From a bacterium (GTDB taxonomy: Bacteria > Desulfobacterota > Binatia > HRBIN30 > CADEER01), in contig JAHBUY010000001.1 of assembly GCA_019637795.1 (NCBI GenBank), forward strand, positions 765,001-829,000: a DNA stretch of 64,000 nt, given 5' to 3'. Within the stretch, counting starts at the first letter, position 1. The number at the start of each line of letters is the position of its first letter. Both the position numbers and the translations under genes were made by a program. Under the pieces are notes generated by a model, which saw nothing but the letters and a program-made list of their open reading frames with translations, had not been told where the DNA came from and did no database searches. Below, in pieces: positions 34,311-42,834 of this stretch.

Positions 34311-36878
34311 ATGACGCTCTCGCTGCGCATGCCCCGCCGCTTCCTGCGCGGCGGCTACGGGCGGCTGCTGCTGACGATCCTGGCGCTGGCCTGCGGCGTG
34401 GCGCTGGTGTGCGCGCTCGATCTCGTGAACCGCGCCGTGCTGCGCGGCTTCGTCGAGATCATCGACGGCATGGCCGGCCGGGCGACGTTGCAGGTCGCGG
34501 TGGAGGACGCCGGCGCCTTCCCCGAGGCGCTCGCCGACGAGGTGGCCGCGGTCGACGGCGTCGCGCAGGTCCTGGCGGTCGTCTCGGCCACCGCCTTCAC
34601 CGTCACCGATCCGCCCGAAGCGCTGACCGTGCAGGCGTTCGACGTCACCGATCCGGCCGCCGTCCGCGTCTATCAACCCGGCGACGCCCCGGGCGCGATC
34701 GTCGACGATCCGCTCGGCTTCCTCAACCAGCGCGACTCGATCATCGTCACCCGCGACTTCGCGCGCCGGCACGGGCTCGCGATCGAGGACCGGCTGCCGC
34801 TCGACACCGCGCGCGGCCGGCGGACCTTCACGGTGCGCGGCCTGGTCGACCCGCAGGGCATCGGTCGCGCCTTCGGCGGCACCCTGGTGCTCATGGACGT
34901 ACAGGCGGCCGAGGCGGTGTTCACCAGCCCCGGGCTCGTCAATCGTCTCGACATCGTCACCGATGCGGCCGCCGACACCGCGGCCGTGGCGCGCCGCGTC
35001 CAGGCCATGCTGCCCGACGGCCTGCGGGTCGAGGCGGTGGCGCAGCGCAAGGCCGACCTGCGCGCCGTCCTGCGCTCGATGCAGGTGCTGCTACGGGGCG
35101 TCAGCCTGGTGGCCCTCGGCGCCGCCTTCATCATCGCCTTCTCCCGCTTGTCGATGTGCTTCGCCGAACGCACCTGGCAGCTCGGCGTGCTGCGCGCCGT
35201 CGGCATGCGCCGGCGCGCCGTCTGCTGGGAGCTGCTGAAGGAGAGCCAACTCCTCGGGCTCGCCGGCGTGGCCCTCGGCCTGCCCGCCGGGGTGGCGATG
35301 GGGCGGGCGCTGCTGCCGCTGGTGGCGACGACGATGGCGCTGAACTTCCGCACCGTCGCGCCGCCGAGCGAGCTCGCGGTGCGGCCGGCGGCGCTGGCGA
35401 TCGCCGCCGCGCTCGGCCTCGGCGCGGCGTTGGCGGCGGCGCTGCCGCCGGCCTGGCGGGCGGCGAGCGTCGACGTCGCCGAGACGCTGCGCGGGCGCGG
35501 CGCCGATCTCGCTCCGGCGCGCCGCGAGTCGCTGGCGGGCATCGCCGCCCTGGCGCTGATCGCCCTCGCGGCGGTGATCGCGCAAGGCGTCCTGGCGGCG
35601 CCGGCGGCGGGCCTGGTGGCCTCGGCGGCGCTGGTGCTGCTGACCGGGGCGCTGGCGCGGCCGCTCGTTCGCCGCTTCGACCGCCTGGCGGCGCGCGCCT
35701 CCCTGCCCGGCATGGGCGCCGTTGGCCGCCTGGCGCTGCGCCTGCTGCGCCACGACCTGCGGCGCGCCGCGCTGGCGGTGGCGATGGTCGGCATCGGCGT
35801 CGGCACCGTGGTGTGGCTGGCGCTGGTCGCCTATTCCTTCGAGCGCACGGCGGTGCGCGTCTTCGAACAGGCGATGCGCGCCGACTACGTCGTCAGCTCC
35901 TCGCACACCGGCGCCGGGGCGTTGGAGATGCCGGTCGACGAGGGCCTGGCCGCGACCCTGGCGGGCGTCGACGGCGTCGCGGCGGTGATCGGCGTGCGCC
36001 TCGCCAACTGGCAACACCAGGGCGAGCCGATCGTGCTCGACGCCTTCGACCCCGCGTACTTCCGCAACCCCGCCTACGGACGCTGGCCGCTGCACGGCGC
36101 GCGACTCGACGACGCCTGGGAAGCGGTCGCCGCCGGGCGCGCCGTGGTGGTCTCGAGCAACTTCGCGCAGAACATGCGCGTCGGCGTCGGCGATACGGTG
36201 ACGCTGACGACGCCGCGCGGCCCGCTGCCGCTCCTGGTCGCCGGCATCACCACCGACTTCGCCTCGCCGCGCGGCACCATCGAGATGAGCCGCGCGCTCT
36301 ACCGCGAGCACTGGAACGACGGCCGCGTCACCCGCTTCTTCGTCCAGGGCGGCGAGCCGGCGGATCCGGCGTTGCGCGGCCGCCTGCAGCAGCGGCTGGC
36401 GGCGCTCGGCGGCGCCTGGCGGGTGATCTCGTCCGGCGAGCTCGTCGCCTACTGGGAGCAGCAGATCCGCCGCGCCTTCGCCTCGCTCTACGCGCTGGCG
36501 GTGGTGATCCTCGGCGTGGTGCTGTTCGGCATCACCGACAACCTCGGCGCCAGCGTCGTCGAGCGCACACGCCAGCTCGGCACGCTGCGCGCCGCCGGCG
36601 TGCGCCAGGGGCAGCTCCGCCGCCTGGTGGTGAACGAGGCGCTCGTCATCGTCGGCCTCGGCCTGCTGCTCGCCGCCGCCGAGGGCGCCGGCATGGCCCT
36701 GCTCTGGGTGCGCACCACGGTGCCGCTGCTGCTCGGCTGGATCGTCGATCTGCACGTCCCGGTCGCCTTCCTCGCGATCGTCGCCCTCTCCACCGCGGCG
36801 AGCGGCGCTCTGGCCGCCCTGCTGCCCGCGCGGCGGGCGGCGCGGCTCGAGCCCGCCGCCGCCCTACGATGGGAGTAA
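34311..36878 (+). CDS. ABC transporter permease, two FtsX domains (LolC/E- or MacB-like)
   Basis: 855 residues, about eight to ten membrane helices. The N-terminus LLLTILALACGVALVCALDLVN anchors a large periplasmic region. FtsX halves lie around 265-400 (FSRLSMCFAERTWQLGVLRAVGMRR) and 730-855 (ITDNLGASVVERTRQLGTLRAAGVRQGQLRRLVV), ending ARLEPAAALRW as such permeases do. These proteins export lipids or lipoproteins with an ATPase, but none is adjacent in this window. The next gene (PKS-like) starts 5 bp after the stop. Confidence 0.9.
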   Translation: MTLSLRMPRRFLRGGYGRLLLTILALACGVALVCALDLVNRAVLRGFVEIIDGMAGRATLQVAVEDAGAFPEALADEVAAVDGVAQVLAVVSATAFTVTDPPEALTVQAFDVTDPAAVRVYQPGDAPGAIVDDPLGFLNQRDSIIVTRDFARRHGLAIEDRLPLDTARGRRTFTVRGLVDPQGIGRAFGGTLVLMDVQAAEAVFTSPGLVNRLDIVTDAAADTAAVARRVQAMLPDGLRVEAVAQRKADLRAVLRSMQVLLRGVSLVALGAAFIIAFSRLSMCFAERTWQLGVLRAVGMRRRAVCWELLKESQLLGLAGVALGLPAGVAMGRALLPLVATTMALNFRTVAPPSELAVRPAALAIAAALGLGAALAAALPPAWRAASVDVAETLRGRGADLAPARRESLAGIAALALIALAAVIAQGVLAAPAAGLVASAALVLLTGALARPLVRRFDRLAARASLPGMGAVGRLALRLLRHDLRRAALAVAMVGIGVGTVVWLALVAYSFERTAVRVFEQAMRADYVVSSSHTGAGALEMPVDEGLAATLAGVDGVAAVIGVRLANWQHQGEPIVLDAFDPAYFRNPAYGRWPLHGARLDDAWEAVAAGRAVVVSSNFAQNMRVGVGDTVTLTTPRGPLPLLVAGITTDFASPRGTIEMSRALYREHWNDGRVTRFFVQGGEPADPALRGRLQQRLAALGGAWRVISSGELVAYWEQQIRRAFASLYALAVVILGVVLFGITDNLGASVVERTRQLGTLRAAGVRQGQLRRLVVNEALVIVGLGLLLAAAEGAGMALLWVRTTVPLLLGWIVDLHVPVAFLAIVALSTAASGALAALLPARRAARLEPAAALRWE

Positions 36879-36883
36879 TCGCC

Positions 36884-37948
36884 ATGACCACTCTGCGCAG
36901 TCTCAGCACCGAGCATCCGCACGGCTCCGCCGACGCCGCCGCGACCGCGGCCTTCCTCGCCCGCATCGACGGCGCCGCCGGCGGCGATCGCTGGCGCGAC
37001 GCCGTCGCGCGCGCCGGCGTGCATCGGCGCAGCGTCGCGCTGCCGCTCGACCGGCTCGCGCGCCTCGGCGGCGTCGGCGAGCGCACCCGCGCCTATGCCC
37101 GCCTCGCCCCGGCGCTCGCCGAACGCGTGGCGCGCGCCGCCCTGGCGCGCGCCGGCGTCGCCGCCGCCGACGTCGCGGCGCTGCTCGTCGCCTCGTCGAC
37201 CGGCCACCTGGTACCGACGCTCGACCACCATCTCGCGCAGCGCCTCGGCCTGCCGCCGACGGCGCGCCGCCTGGCGCTGCTCGACCTCGGCTGCGTCGGC
37301 GCCGTGCGCGCCGTCGCCACCGCCGCCGACCTGTTGCGCGACGGTGGCTGCGCGCTGGTCGTCGCCGTCGAGCTCAGCTCGCTCTGGCTACCCGCCGCCG
37401 AGCCGACGCCCGCCGACCTGCACGCCGCGATGGTCTTCGGCGACGGCGCCGGCGCCGCCGTGCTCGCCGCCGGCGACCGCCCCGGCCCGCGACTCCTCGC
37501 CACCCGCTCCGTGCTCTGGCCGGACAGCCTCGACGCCCGCGGCGCGGTGCAGACCGGCGCCGGCCTGCGCCACGTCGTCTCCCCGCGCCTGCCCCGCGCC
37601 GTCGTCGCCCACCTGCGGCGCACGGTGGGCGACTTCCTCGCGGCGCAGCACCTCGGACCCGGCGACCTCGCCTTCGTCGCCGTCAATCCGAGCGAGCTCG
37701 ACCTCGCCGTCGCCATCATCTCCCATCTCGATGTCGACGCGGCCGCGATCGAGCTGCCGCGCGCCGTCTGGGAGCAGCACGGCAACACCCTGTCGGTCGG
37801 CCCGCTGCACCTGTTGCGCGCCCTCGCCGAACGCCAGACGCCGCGCGACGGCGATCTCGGCCTGCTCCTCGCGGTCGGCCCCGGCCTCACGTGCGACCTG
37901 ACGCTCCTGCGCTGGGGATCGCTGCCGGTCGACCATCGCGTCCACTGA
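36884..37948 (+). CDS. Type III polyketide synthase/chalcone synthase-like protein, catalytic His replaced
   Basis: 354 residues from ATG 36884 (GGGAG 8 nt upstream; an in-frame ATG at 36869 would overlap the permease). It has the thiolase fold with nucleophile Cys137 in LLDLGCVGAVRAV, FGDGAGAAVLAAGDRPGP, and Asn301 in HGNTLSVG. Where chalcone synthases read HPGG it reads NPSE (Asn268). The spacing to Asn301 (33) equals that between His303 and Asn336 in plant chalcone synthase. Loss of the His should cripple decarboxylation, so it may be a starter transferase or non-catalytic. It is in an apparent operon with the ABC permease. Confidence 0.8.
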   Translation: MTTLRSLSTEHPHGSADAAATAAFLARIDGAAGGDRWRDAVARAGVHRRSVALPLDRLARLGGVGERTRAYARLAPALAERVARAALARAGVAAADVAALLVASSTGHLVPTLDHHLAQRLGLPPTARRLALLDLGCVGAVRAVATAADLLRDGGCALVVAVELSSLWLPAAEPTPADLHAAMVFGDGAGAAVLAAGDRPGPRLLATRSVLWPDSLDARGAVQTGAGLRHVVSPRLPRAVVAHLRRTVGDFLAAQHLGPGDLAFVAVNPSELDLAVAIISHLDVDAAAIELPRAVWEQHGNTLSVGPLHLLRALAERQTPRDGDLGLLLAVGPGLTCDLTLLRWGSLPVDHRVH

Positions 37949-38081
37949 GAAGGCCGGCCCGTCGATCCCTCGCCCGCGCCGGATCGCGGCGGCGCCCCAC
38001 CGCATCCCGGGAGCTTGCGATCGACCCGCCCGCGTGTCCGTTCGCGGGTCTGAAAAAAGAACCACGCACTCCGCGCTCCCG

Positions 38082-38099
38082 CTTCCCGACAGTGGGAAG
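38082..38099. promoter_or_regulatory. Inverted repeat, possible enhancer-binding site
   Basis: CTTCCC-GACAGT-GGGAAG lies about 50-70 bp upstream of the sigma-54-like promoter at 38150, a position typical of bacterial enhancer-binding protein sites. Arms are only 6 bp. Confidence 0.3.
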
Positions 38100-38149
38100 G
38101 ACCGATTGCGCCTACGGGGGAACCGGGGCCCTCGGATGTCTCGCCTCGC

Positions 38150-38165
38150 CGGCACCTGGCTTGCT
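38150..38165 (+). promoter_or_regulatory. Sigma-54-like (-24/-12) promoter of the cytochrome c gene
   Basis: CGGCAC-CTGGC-TTGCT against TGGCAC-N5-TTGCW: one mismatch (C for T at the first base) and correct GG/GC spacing. Expected transcription start about 38176, 44 nt before the ATG. No RpoN or activator gene is in the window. Confidence 0.55.
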
Positions 38166-38219
38166 AATCCTGGTGCTCCATTGCCGGCGTGCGTCGGCAC
38201 AACCAAACGGGGAGTCGAC

Positions 38220-38606
38220 ATGAAGATGAGGTGGATTCGCAGCGGTCTGTTGATGGCTGGCTATGCGGCCCTGGTGCTGGCGGCGCCGGCGCGCGGCGCC
38301 GATCAGATCTCACCCGCGGCGGAGAAAGAGGCTCAGGACATCTTCAAGAACCGGTGCACGATGTGCCACGGCGCCAGCGGCAAAGGCGATGGCCCGGCCG
38401 GCGTGGCGCTGAATCCGCGGCCGCGCAACTGGACCGACGCCGCCTGGCAGAAGGCGACGCCGGACGAGGAGATCGAGAAGGCGATCGTCGGCGGCGGCCA
38501 GGCGGTCGGCAAGAGCGTCCTGATGCCCGCCAACCCCGATCTCACCAACAAGCCCGAGGTCGTGAAAGCGCTGCTGCAGATCGTACGCAGCTTCTCGGGC
38601 AAGTAA
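38220..38606 (+). CDS. Small periplasmic cytochrome c
   Basis: 128 residues. A GGGGAG site lies 5 nt before the ATG. A signal peptide (MRWIRSGLLMAGYAALVLAAPARG) precedes one haem site CTMCHGASGKGDGPAG, with a plausible Met ligand in VLMPANPDL. It is a class I-like c cytochrome with the common GKGDGPAG and NPRPRNW phrases, likely an electron carrier; transfer to the cbb3 oxidase is a guess. Expression appears sigma-54 linked. Confidence 0.9.
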   Translation: MKMRWIRSGLLMAGYAALVLAAPARGADQISPAAEKEAQDIFKNRCTMCHGASGKGDGPAGVALNPRPRNWTDAAWQKATPDEEIEKAIVGGGQAVGKSVLMPANPDLTNKPEVVKALLQIVRSFSGK

Positions 38607-38620
38607 GGATCCGCAGGCGC

Positions 38621-38655
38621 GCCCGCCGGTCCCGGCTTCCGCCGGGCCGGCGGGC
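38621..38655 (+). terminator. Hairpin after the cytochrome c gene
   Basis: GCCCGCCGG and CCGGCGGGC, extended inside by CCCGGC-TTCC-GCCGGG with one bulged T, 15 bp past the stop. Confidence 0.65.
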
Positions 38656-38674
38656 GGCCGTCGAGGCAGCCCCC

Positions 38675-38821
38675 ATGCAGGCAGAGATGCACGATAGGCC
38701 CCTCACCCCCGCGGCGCTGGTCGACACCCGAGAGCGGCTGCGCCTGATCGGCTCCGGCGCCCTCCTCGGTCTGGCGCTCGCCCTGCTGGTCGGCGCCCTC
38801 GGCGGCCTGGGACTGCTCTGA
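38675..38821 (+). CDS. Possible small membrane protein
   Basis: 48 residues, charged N-terminus (MQAEMHDRPLTPAALVDTRE) then one hydrophobic helix of about 24 residues. GAGG is 8 nt before the ATG; ATG 38687 is an alternative. Coding status is uncertain; it lies between a terminator and the L,D-transpeptidase. Confidence 0.4.
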   Translation: MQAEMHDRPLTPAALVDTRERLRLIGSGALLGLALALLVGALGGLGLL

Positions 38822-38929
38822 GCCGCCTGGGCTTGGCCGCGCCCTGCGGCCGATCCCCAACCCGACTTTCGCCCGCCGCGGGATTCTGCTGAAACCATCG
38901 CGGTCGGTCCGCGCCGACCGTGGCGAGCG

Positions 38930-40708
38930 ATGTGGCAGACAACTGGTGATCGGAGGCGGGCGACGACGTGGGGGCGCCGGCTCGCGCTCCTGGCGCTGAT
39001 CGCCCCCCTCGCCACCTCGGCGGCGCAGCCGACGCCGGCCGCCAGCGACACCCCACCCGGCGTCGCCAGCGCGCCACGCGAGCCGACCGCGACGCCCACG
39101 CCGGGATCGCCGACCGCCGCCCCCAGCAGCACGCCGACCGTGTCGCCCAGCGCGACCGCGACGCCGACGCTGCCGCGCCCGAACGACCCCGCCGCGCTGG
39201 TCATCTACGGCGTCATCGTCGGCGGCGCGCACCCGTGGATGCGCGCCCATGTCTTCCCCGGCTACGAGGCGCCCCTGCGCCGCCTCTACGAACCGCGCGA
39301 GCTGACGCCGCTCTGGGTCGAGGGGGGCAGGCCGACCGCGCAGGCGACGGCGATGCTCGCCGCCTTCGACAGCGCCGACTCGCGCGGGCTGTCGGCGCAG
39401 GACTACGACGTGCAGATGCTCCGCGACGCGGCGCGGCGCCTCGCCGGCGCCGAGCCGCCGAGCGCCGAGGAGATCGCCTACTTCGACACCGCGCTGTCGA
39501 TCGCCACCCTGCGCTACGTCTCGGACACGCACCTCGGGCGCATCGATCCGCGCCGCGTCGACTTCCCGTACGACGCGCCGCGCCGCGGCTTCGATCCCGC
39601 CGGCGTGGCGCGCGAGATCGCCGGCGGCGCCGAGCCGCTCGCCCGCCTCGCCGCCCTCGATCCGCCCTTTCCGCAGTTCGCCGGGCTGCGCGACGCCCTC
39701 GGCCGCTACCGCGCCCTGGCGGCGCGCGGCGATCTCGCCGTGCCGCGCCTGCCGAAACTGCGCCCCGGCGACTCCGATCCCGGTGTACCCGCCCTGCGCG
39801 CCCACCTCGCGGCGCTCGGCGATCTGCCCGCCGACGCCCCGGCACCCGCGCCCGCGCACGCGCACGTCTACGACGGCGCGCTGGCGCAGGCGGTGAAGCA
39901 CTATCAGGCGCGCAACGGACTCGCCGCCGACGGCGTCATCGGCGCCGCCACGCTGCAAGCGTTGCAGGTGCCGATCGCGCGCCGCGTCGAGCAGATCCAG
40001 TTGGCGATGGAGCGGATGCGCTGGCTGCCGCCCGCATGGCCGCGGCGCTTCATCGTCGTCAACATCCCGGAATTCCGCCTGCGCGCCTACACCACCGGCG
40101 ACGGCACGCCGCCGCTGGAGATGAACGTCGTCGTCGGCGAGGCCGCGCTGGCGAGCAAGCACGAAACGCCGGTCCTCATGGCGGACATGAGGTACCTCGT
40201 GTTCCGCCCCTACTGGATGGTGCCGCCCAGCATCGTCCGCAAAGAGCTGGCGCCGAAGATCGCCGCCGACCCCTCGTACCTCGCGCGCAACCACATGGAG
40301 GTGCACAACGGTCGCATCCGGCAACAACCGGGCACTCACAACTCGCTCGGGCTGGTGAAGTTCATCTTCCCCAACCCGCACCACGTCTATCTGCACGACA
40401 CGCCGTCGAAGGGCCTGTTCGCGCGCGCCCGGCGCGACTTCAGCCACGGCTGCATCCGCGTCGCCGACCCGCCGGCCCTCGCCGAATACGCGCTCGCCGA
40501 GACGCCCGGCTGGGACCCGACACGGATCGCGAAGGCGATGACCAGCGGTCCCGACGACCGCCACGTGCCCCTCGCGGCGCCGGTCCCCGTCTACCTGCTC
40601 TATGCCACCGCGGTCGCCGACGCGGCCGGCCAGGTCCACTTTTTTGATGACATCTACGGCCACGATGCTAGCCTGCAGCGGGAGTTGGCGAAGGGATACC
40701 CGTACTGA
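38930..40708 (+). CDS. L,D-transpeptidase, YcbB (LdtD) type
   Basis: 592 residues. After a signal peptide (RRLALLALIAPLATSAAQ) comes a Pro/Thr/Ser spacer (to about 85). A long scaffold domain (YEPRELTPLWVEGGRPT) and a peptidoglycan-binding segment (LKHYQARNGLAADGVIG-like, near 320) follow. The YkuD domain has HNSLGLVKFIFPN and catalytic SHGCIRV (Cys508). It makes 3-3 cross-links in peptidoglycan, in the periplasm. Its stop overlaps the next start by one base (TGATG); the next gene is also an L,D-transpeptidase-type protein. Confidence 0.93.
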   Translation: MWQTTGDRRRATTWGRRLALLALIAPLATSAAQPTPAASDTPPGVASAPREPTATPTPGSPTAAPSSTPTVSPSATATPTLPRPNDPAALVIYGVIVGGAHPWMRAHVFPGYEAPLRRLYEPRELTPLWVEGGRPTAQATAMLAAFDSADSRGLSAQDYDVQMLRDAARRLAGAEPPSAEEIAYFDTALSIATLRYVSDTHLGRIDPRRVDFPYDAPRRGFDPAGVAREIAGGAEPLARLAALDPPFPQFAGLRDALGRYRALAARGDLAVPRLPKLRPGDSDPGVPALRAHLAALGDLPADAPAPAPAHAHVYDGALAQAVKHYQARNGLAADGVIGAATLQALQVPIARRVEQIQLAMERMRWLPPAWPRRFIVVNIPEFRLRAYTTGDGTPPLEMNVVVGEAALASKHETPVLMADMRYLVFRPYWMVPPSIVRKELAPKIAADPSYLARNHMEVHNGRIRQQPGTHNSLGLVKFIFPNPHHVYLHDTPSKGLFARARRDFSHGCIRVADPPALAEYALAETPGWDPTRIAKAMTSGPDDRHVPLAAPVPVYLLYATAVADAAGQVHFFDDIYGHDASLQRELAKGYPY

Positions 40709-41427
40709 TGCGGTGGGGCGCGGGGGTTGGGCGGAGGTCGATCCGCCGCTGGATGTGGGGCGTGATCGTGACCGCCGCCCTGCTGCCGGCCTGCAGCGCC
40801 GCGCCGCGCTACACCACCCGCGCCACCGTCCGCCCGCGCGCCACCGCCACCGCGCAGTGGCCGCGCCGCGAAGTGCTCGACCTGGCGCTGCGCGCCTATT
40901 CCTGTGGCCGCGCCCGGGGTGAGCTGACGCAACCGCTGCTGACGGTCATCGACTTCTCGCTGCCGTCGACCAGCAAGCGGCTCTGGGTCATCGACCTCGA
41001 TCGCCGCCGCGTGCTGTTCAACGAATTCGTCGCCCACGGCGCCAACAGCGGCGACACCTACGCCACCGCGTTCTCGAATCGCGTCGGCTCCCGGCAGTCG
41101 AGCCTCGGCCTGTTCCGCGCCGACGAACCCTACTACGGCCGCCACGGCCTCTCGCTGCGCCTCTCCGGCCTCGAGCCCGGCTTCAACGACAAGGCGCGGG
41201 AGCGCGCCATCGTCATGCACGGCGCGCCCTACGTCAGCGCCGCGACGGTCTCGACCTTCGGCAGCCTCGGCCGCAGTTGGGGGTGTCCGGCGCTGCCGCA
41301 GGAGGTCAACGCGCGCGTCATCGACCGCATCCAGGGCGGCAGCGCCGTGTTCGCCTACTACCCGGACCGCGCCTGGCTGCAGAGCTCGCGCTTCCTCAAC
41401 TGCGACACGACCGTCGCGTCACGCTGA
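40708..41427 (+). CDS. L,D-transpeptidase catalytic domain protein (YkuD_2 type), probable lipoprotein
   Basis: 239 residues. The N-terminus WGVIVTAALLPACSAAP gives a possible lipobox. The core has LWVIDLDRRRVLFNEFVAHGANSGD, VIVMHGAPYVS-like sequence, and RSWGCPALP (likely nucleophile Cys193; the family usually has RSxGCPAV). It starts at the last base of the YcbB gene. Its last 9 bp overlap the convergent metallophosphoesterase gene. Confidence 0.88.
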   Translation: MRWGAGVGRRSIRRWMWGVIVTAALLPACSAAPRYTTRATVRPRATATAQWPRREVLDLALRAYSCGRARGELTQPLLTVIDFSLPSTSKRLWVIDLDRRRVLFNEFVAHGANSGDTYATAFSNRVGSRQSSLGLFRADEPYYGRHGLSLRLSGLEPGFNDKARERAIVMHGAPYVSAATVSTFGSLGRSWGCPALPQEVNARVIDRIQGGSAVFAYYPDRAWLQSSRFLNCDTTVASR

Positions 41428-42792
41428 GGCGGCGCCGCCGGCGCGGTCGCGCGACGCGGGCGCGCGCAGCGTCAGCACGGCGATCTCCGGCGGGATGCCG
41501 ACGCGCATCGGGTAGCCGTAGAAGCCGACGCAGCGGGTGACGAAGAGACGCATCTCGCCGCGGCGGAAGACGCCCTGGTCGGGAAAGCCGGCGAGCCCGA
41601 CGACCGTGATGGCGCGCTGCGGGCCGAGCTGGACGCCGATGTGGCCGCCGTGGGTGTGGCCGGAGAGCACCAGATCGGCGCAACCCGCCGGCAGCAGCGC
41701 GAACTCCGTGGGATCGTGCAGCAGCAACAGCCGCGGCGCGCCGCTGCGGCGCGGCCAGCGGCCGATGCGGCGCGCCGCCGACGCGGCGCGCGCGCCGCGA
41801 TCGAAGCCGAAATCCAGGCCGGCGATCTCGACCGCGTGGCCGGCGATCCGGAGGGTCGTCAGCGCGTCGCGCAGGACGGTGACCCCGGCCGCGCCGAGGC
41901 GGGCGGCCAGCCGCTCGGGATCGTCGAAGTCGTGGTTGCCCAGACAGGCGAACTGCCCGTGGCGCGGCCGCAGGGTCGCCAGCGCCTCGTACAGCGGCGC
42001 GTCGAAGTCGCCGCTGCGATGGGTGAGAAAGTCCCCGGTGTGGACGACGAGATCGGGACGCGCCGCGGCGGTGAGGGCCGCCACCCGCTGCAAGCGGGCG
42101 CGGTCCATCGCGCCGCCGACGTGGATGTCGGAGAGATGCGCGATGCGCAGCCCGTCGAGCGCCGGCGGCCAGCGCGGCAGCTCGATCTCGTGCTCCTCGA
42201 CGCGGAAGTCGTAGGACAACGGCACGCCCGACAACGAGACGGCGAACGGCGCCGCCGCTCCGAGCACGCCCATCTGCCGCAGCAGCTCGCGCCGGCCGAG
42301 CCGCGGCGCCTCGGCGTCGGGCGTCGGCGCGCCGCGGCGCATGGCGGCCGCCACCCGACGCAGCGCGCCCAGGGGCAGACGCAGCAGACCGCGCGCGCCG
42401 TAGGCGAGCGCCGCCAGGGCGTGGGTGCTGAACCAGACCGGGCCGATCCATTCCACCCCGGGCGCCTGCAGCCACGCCACGCCGGCGGCGGCGCGCGCCG
42501 TCAGGAGCTGCGCCACCATCACCGCGTCGGCCGCGACCGCCAGCGACGCCGCGACCGCGATCAGCGCCGGGCGCCGGCGCAGCGGCGCGGCGAGGCGCGC
42601 GAAGAGCCGCAACCGCGCATACGCCACCGGCGCGAACGCGGTCGGCACCAGCAGCGCGAGCAGCCAGGCGCGGCGGCTGCCGGTCAGCCCGAGGTACGAC
42701 GCGGCCAGCGCGAGACACAGCGCCAGCGCGATCAGCCACCGGCGCTGCCAGCGCAGCGCGCGGAGGAGGTCCGTCGTACCCATGGGTTCCAT
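41419..42792 (-). CDS. Membrane metallophosphoesterase, YkuE-like
   Basis: 457 residues. The N-terminal ~150 residues hold about four membrane helices. The calcineurin-like domain has LSDIHVGGAMD, HTGDFLTHRSGDFD, CLGNHDFDDPE, LLLLHDPTEF and LSGHTHGGHIGVQ: all metal-ligand motifs (Asp-His, Asp, Asn-His, His, His-His) are present. Such proteins cleave phosphoesters, often lipid-linked. ATG 42783 is an alternative start. It is convergent with the transpeptidase gene (9-bp overlap). Confidence 0.9.
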   Translation of the reverse strand: MEPMGTTDLLRALRWQRRWLIALALCLALAASYLGLTGSRRAWLLALLVPTAFAPVAYARLRLFARLAAPLRRRPALIAVAASLAVAADAVMVAQLLTARAAAGVAWLQAPGVEWIGPVWFSTHALAALAYGARGLLRLPLGALRRVAAAMRRGAPTPDAEAPRLGRRELLRQMGVLGAAAPFAVSLSGVPLSYDFRVEEHEIELPRWPPALDGLRIAHLSDIHVGGAMDRARLQRVAALTAAARPDLVVHTGDFLTHRSGDFDAPLYEALATLRPRHGQFACLGNHDFDDPERLAARLGAAGVTVLRDALTTLRIAGHAVEIAGLDFGFDRGARAASAARRIGRWPRRSGAPRLLLLHDPTEFALLPAGCADLVLSGHTHGGHIGVQLGPQRAITVVGLAGFPDQGVFRRGEMRLFVTRCVGFYGYPMRVGIPPEIAVLTLRAPASRDRAGGAASA

Positions 42793-42834
42793 CTTACACG
42801 GCGGGACGGCGCAGCCGAGGGGGGAGCGGCCGCC

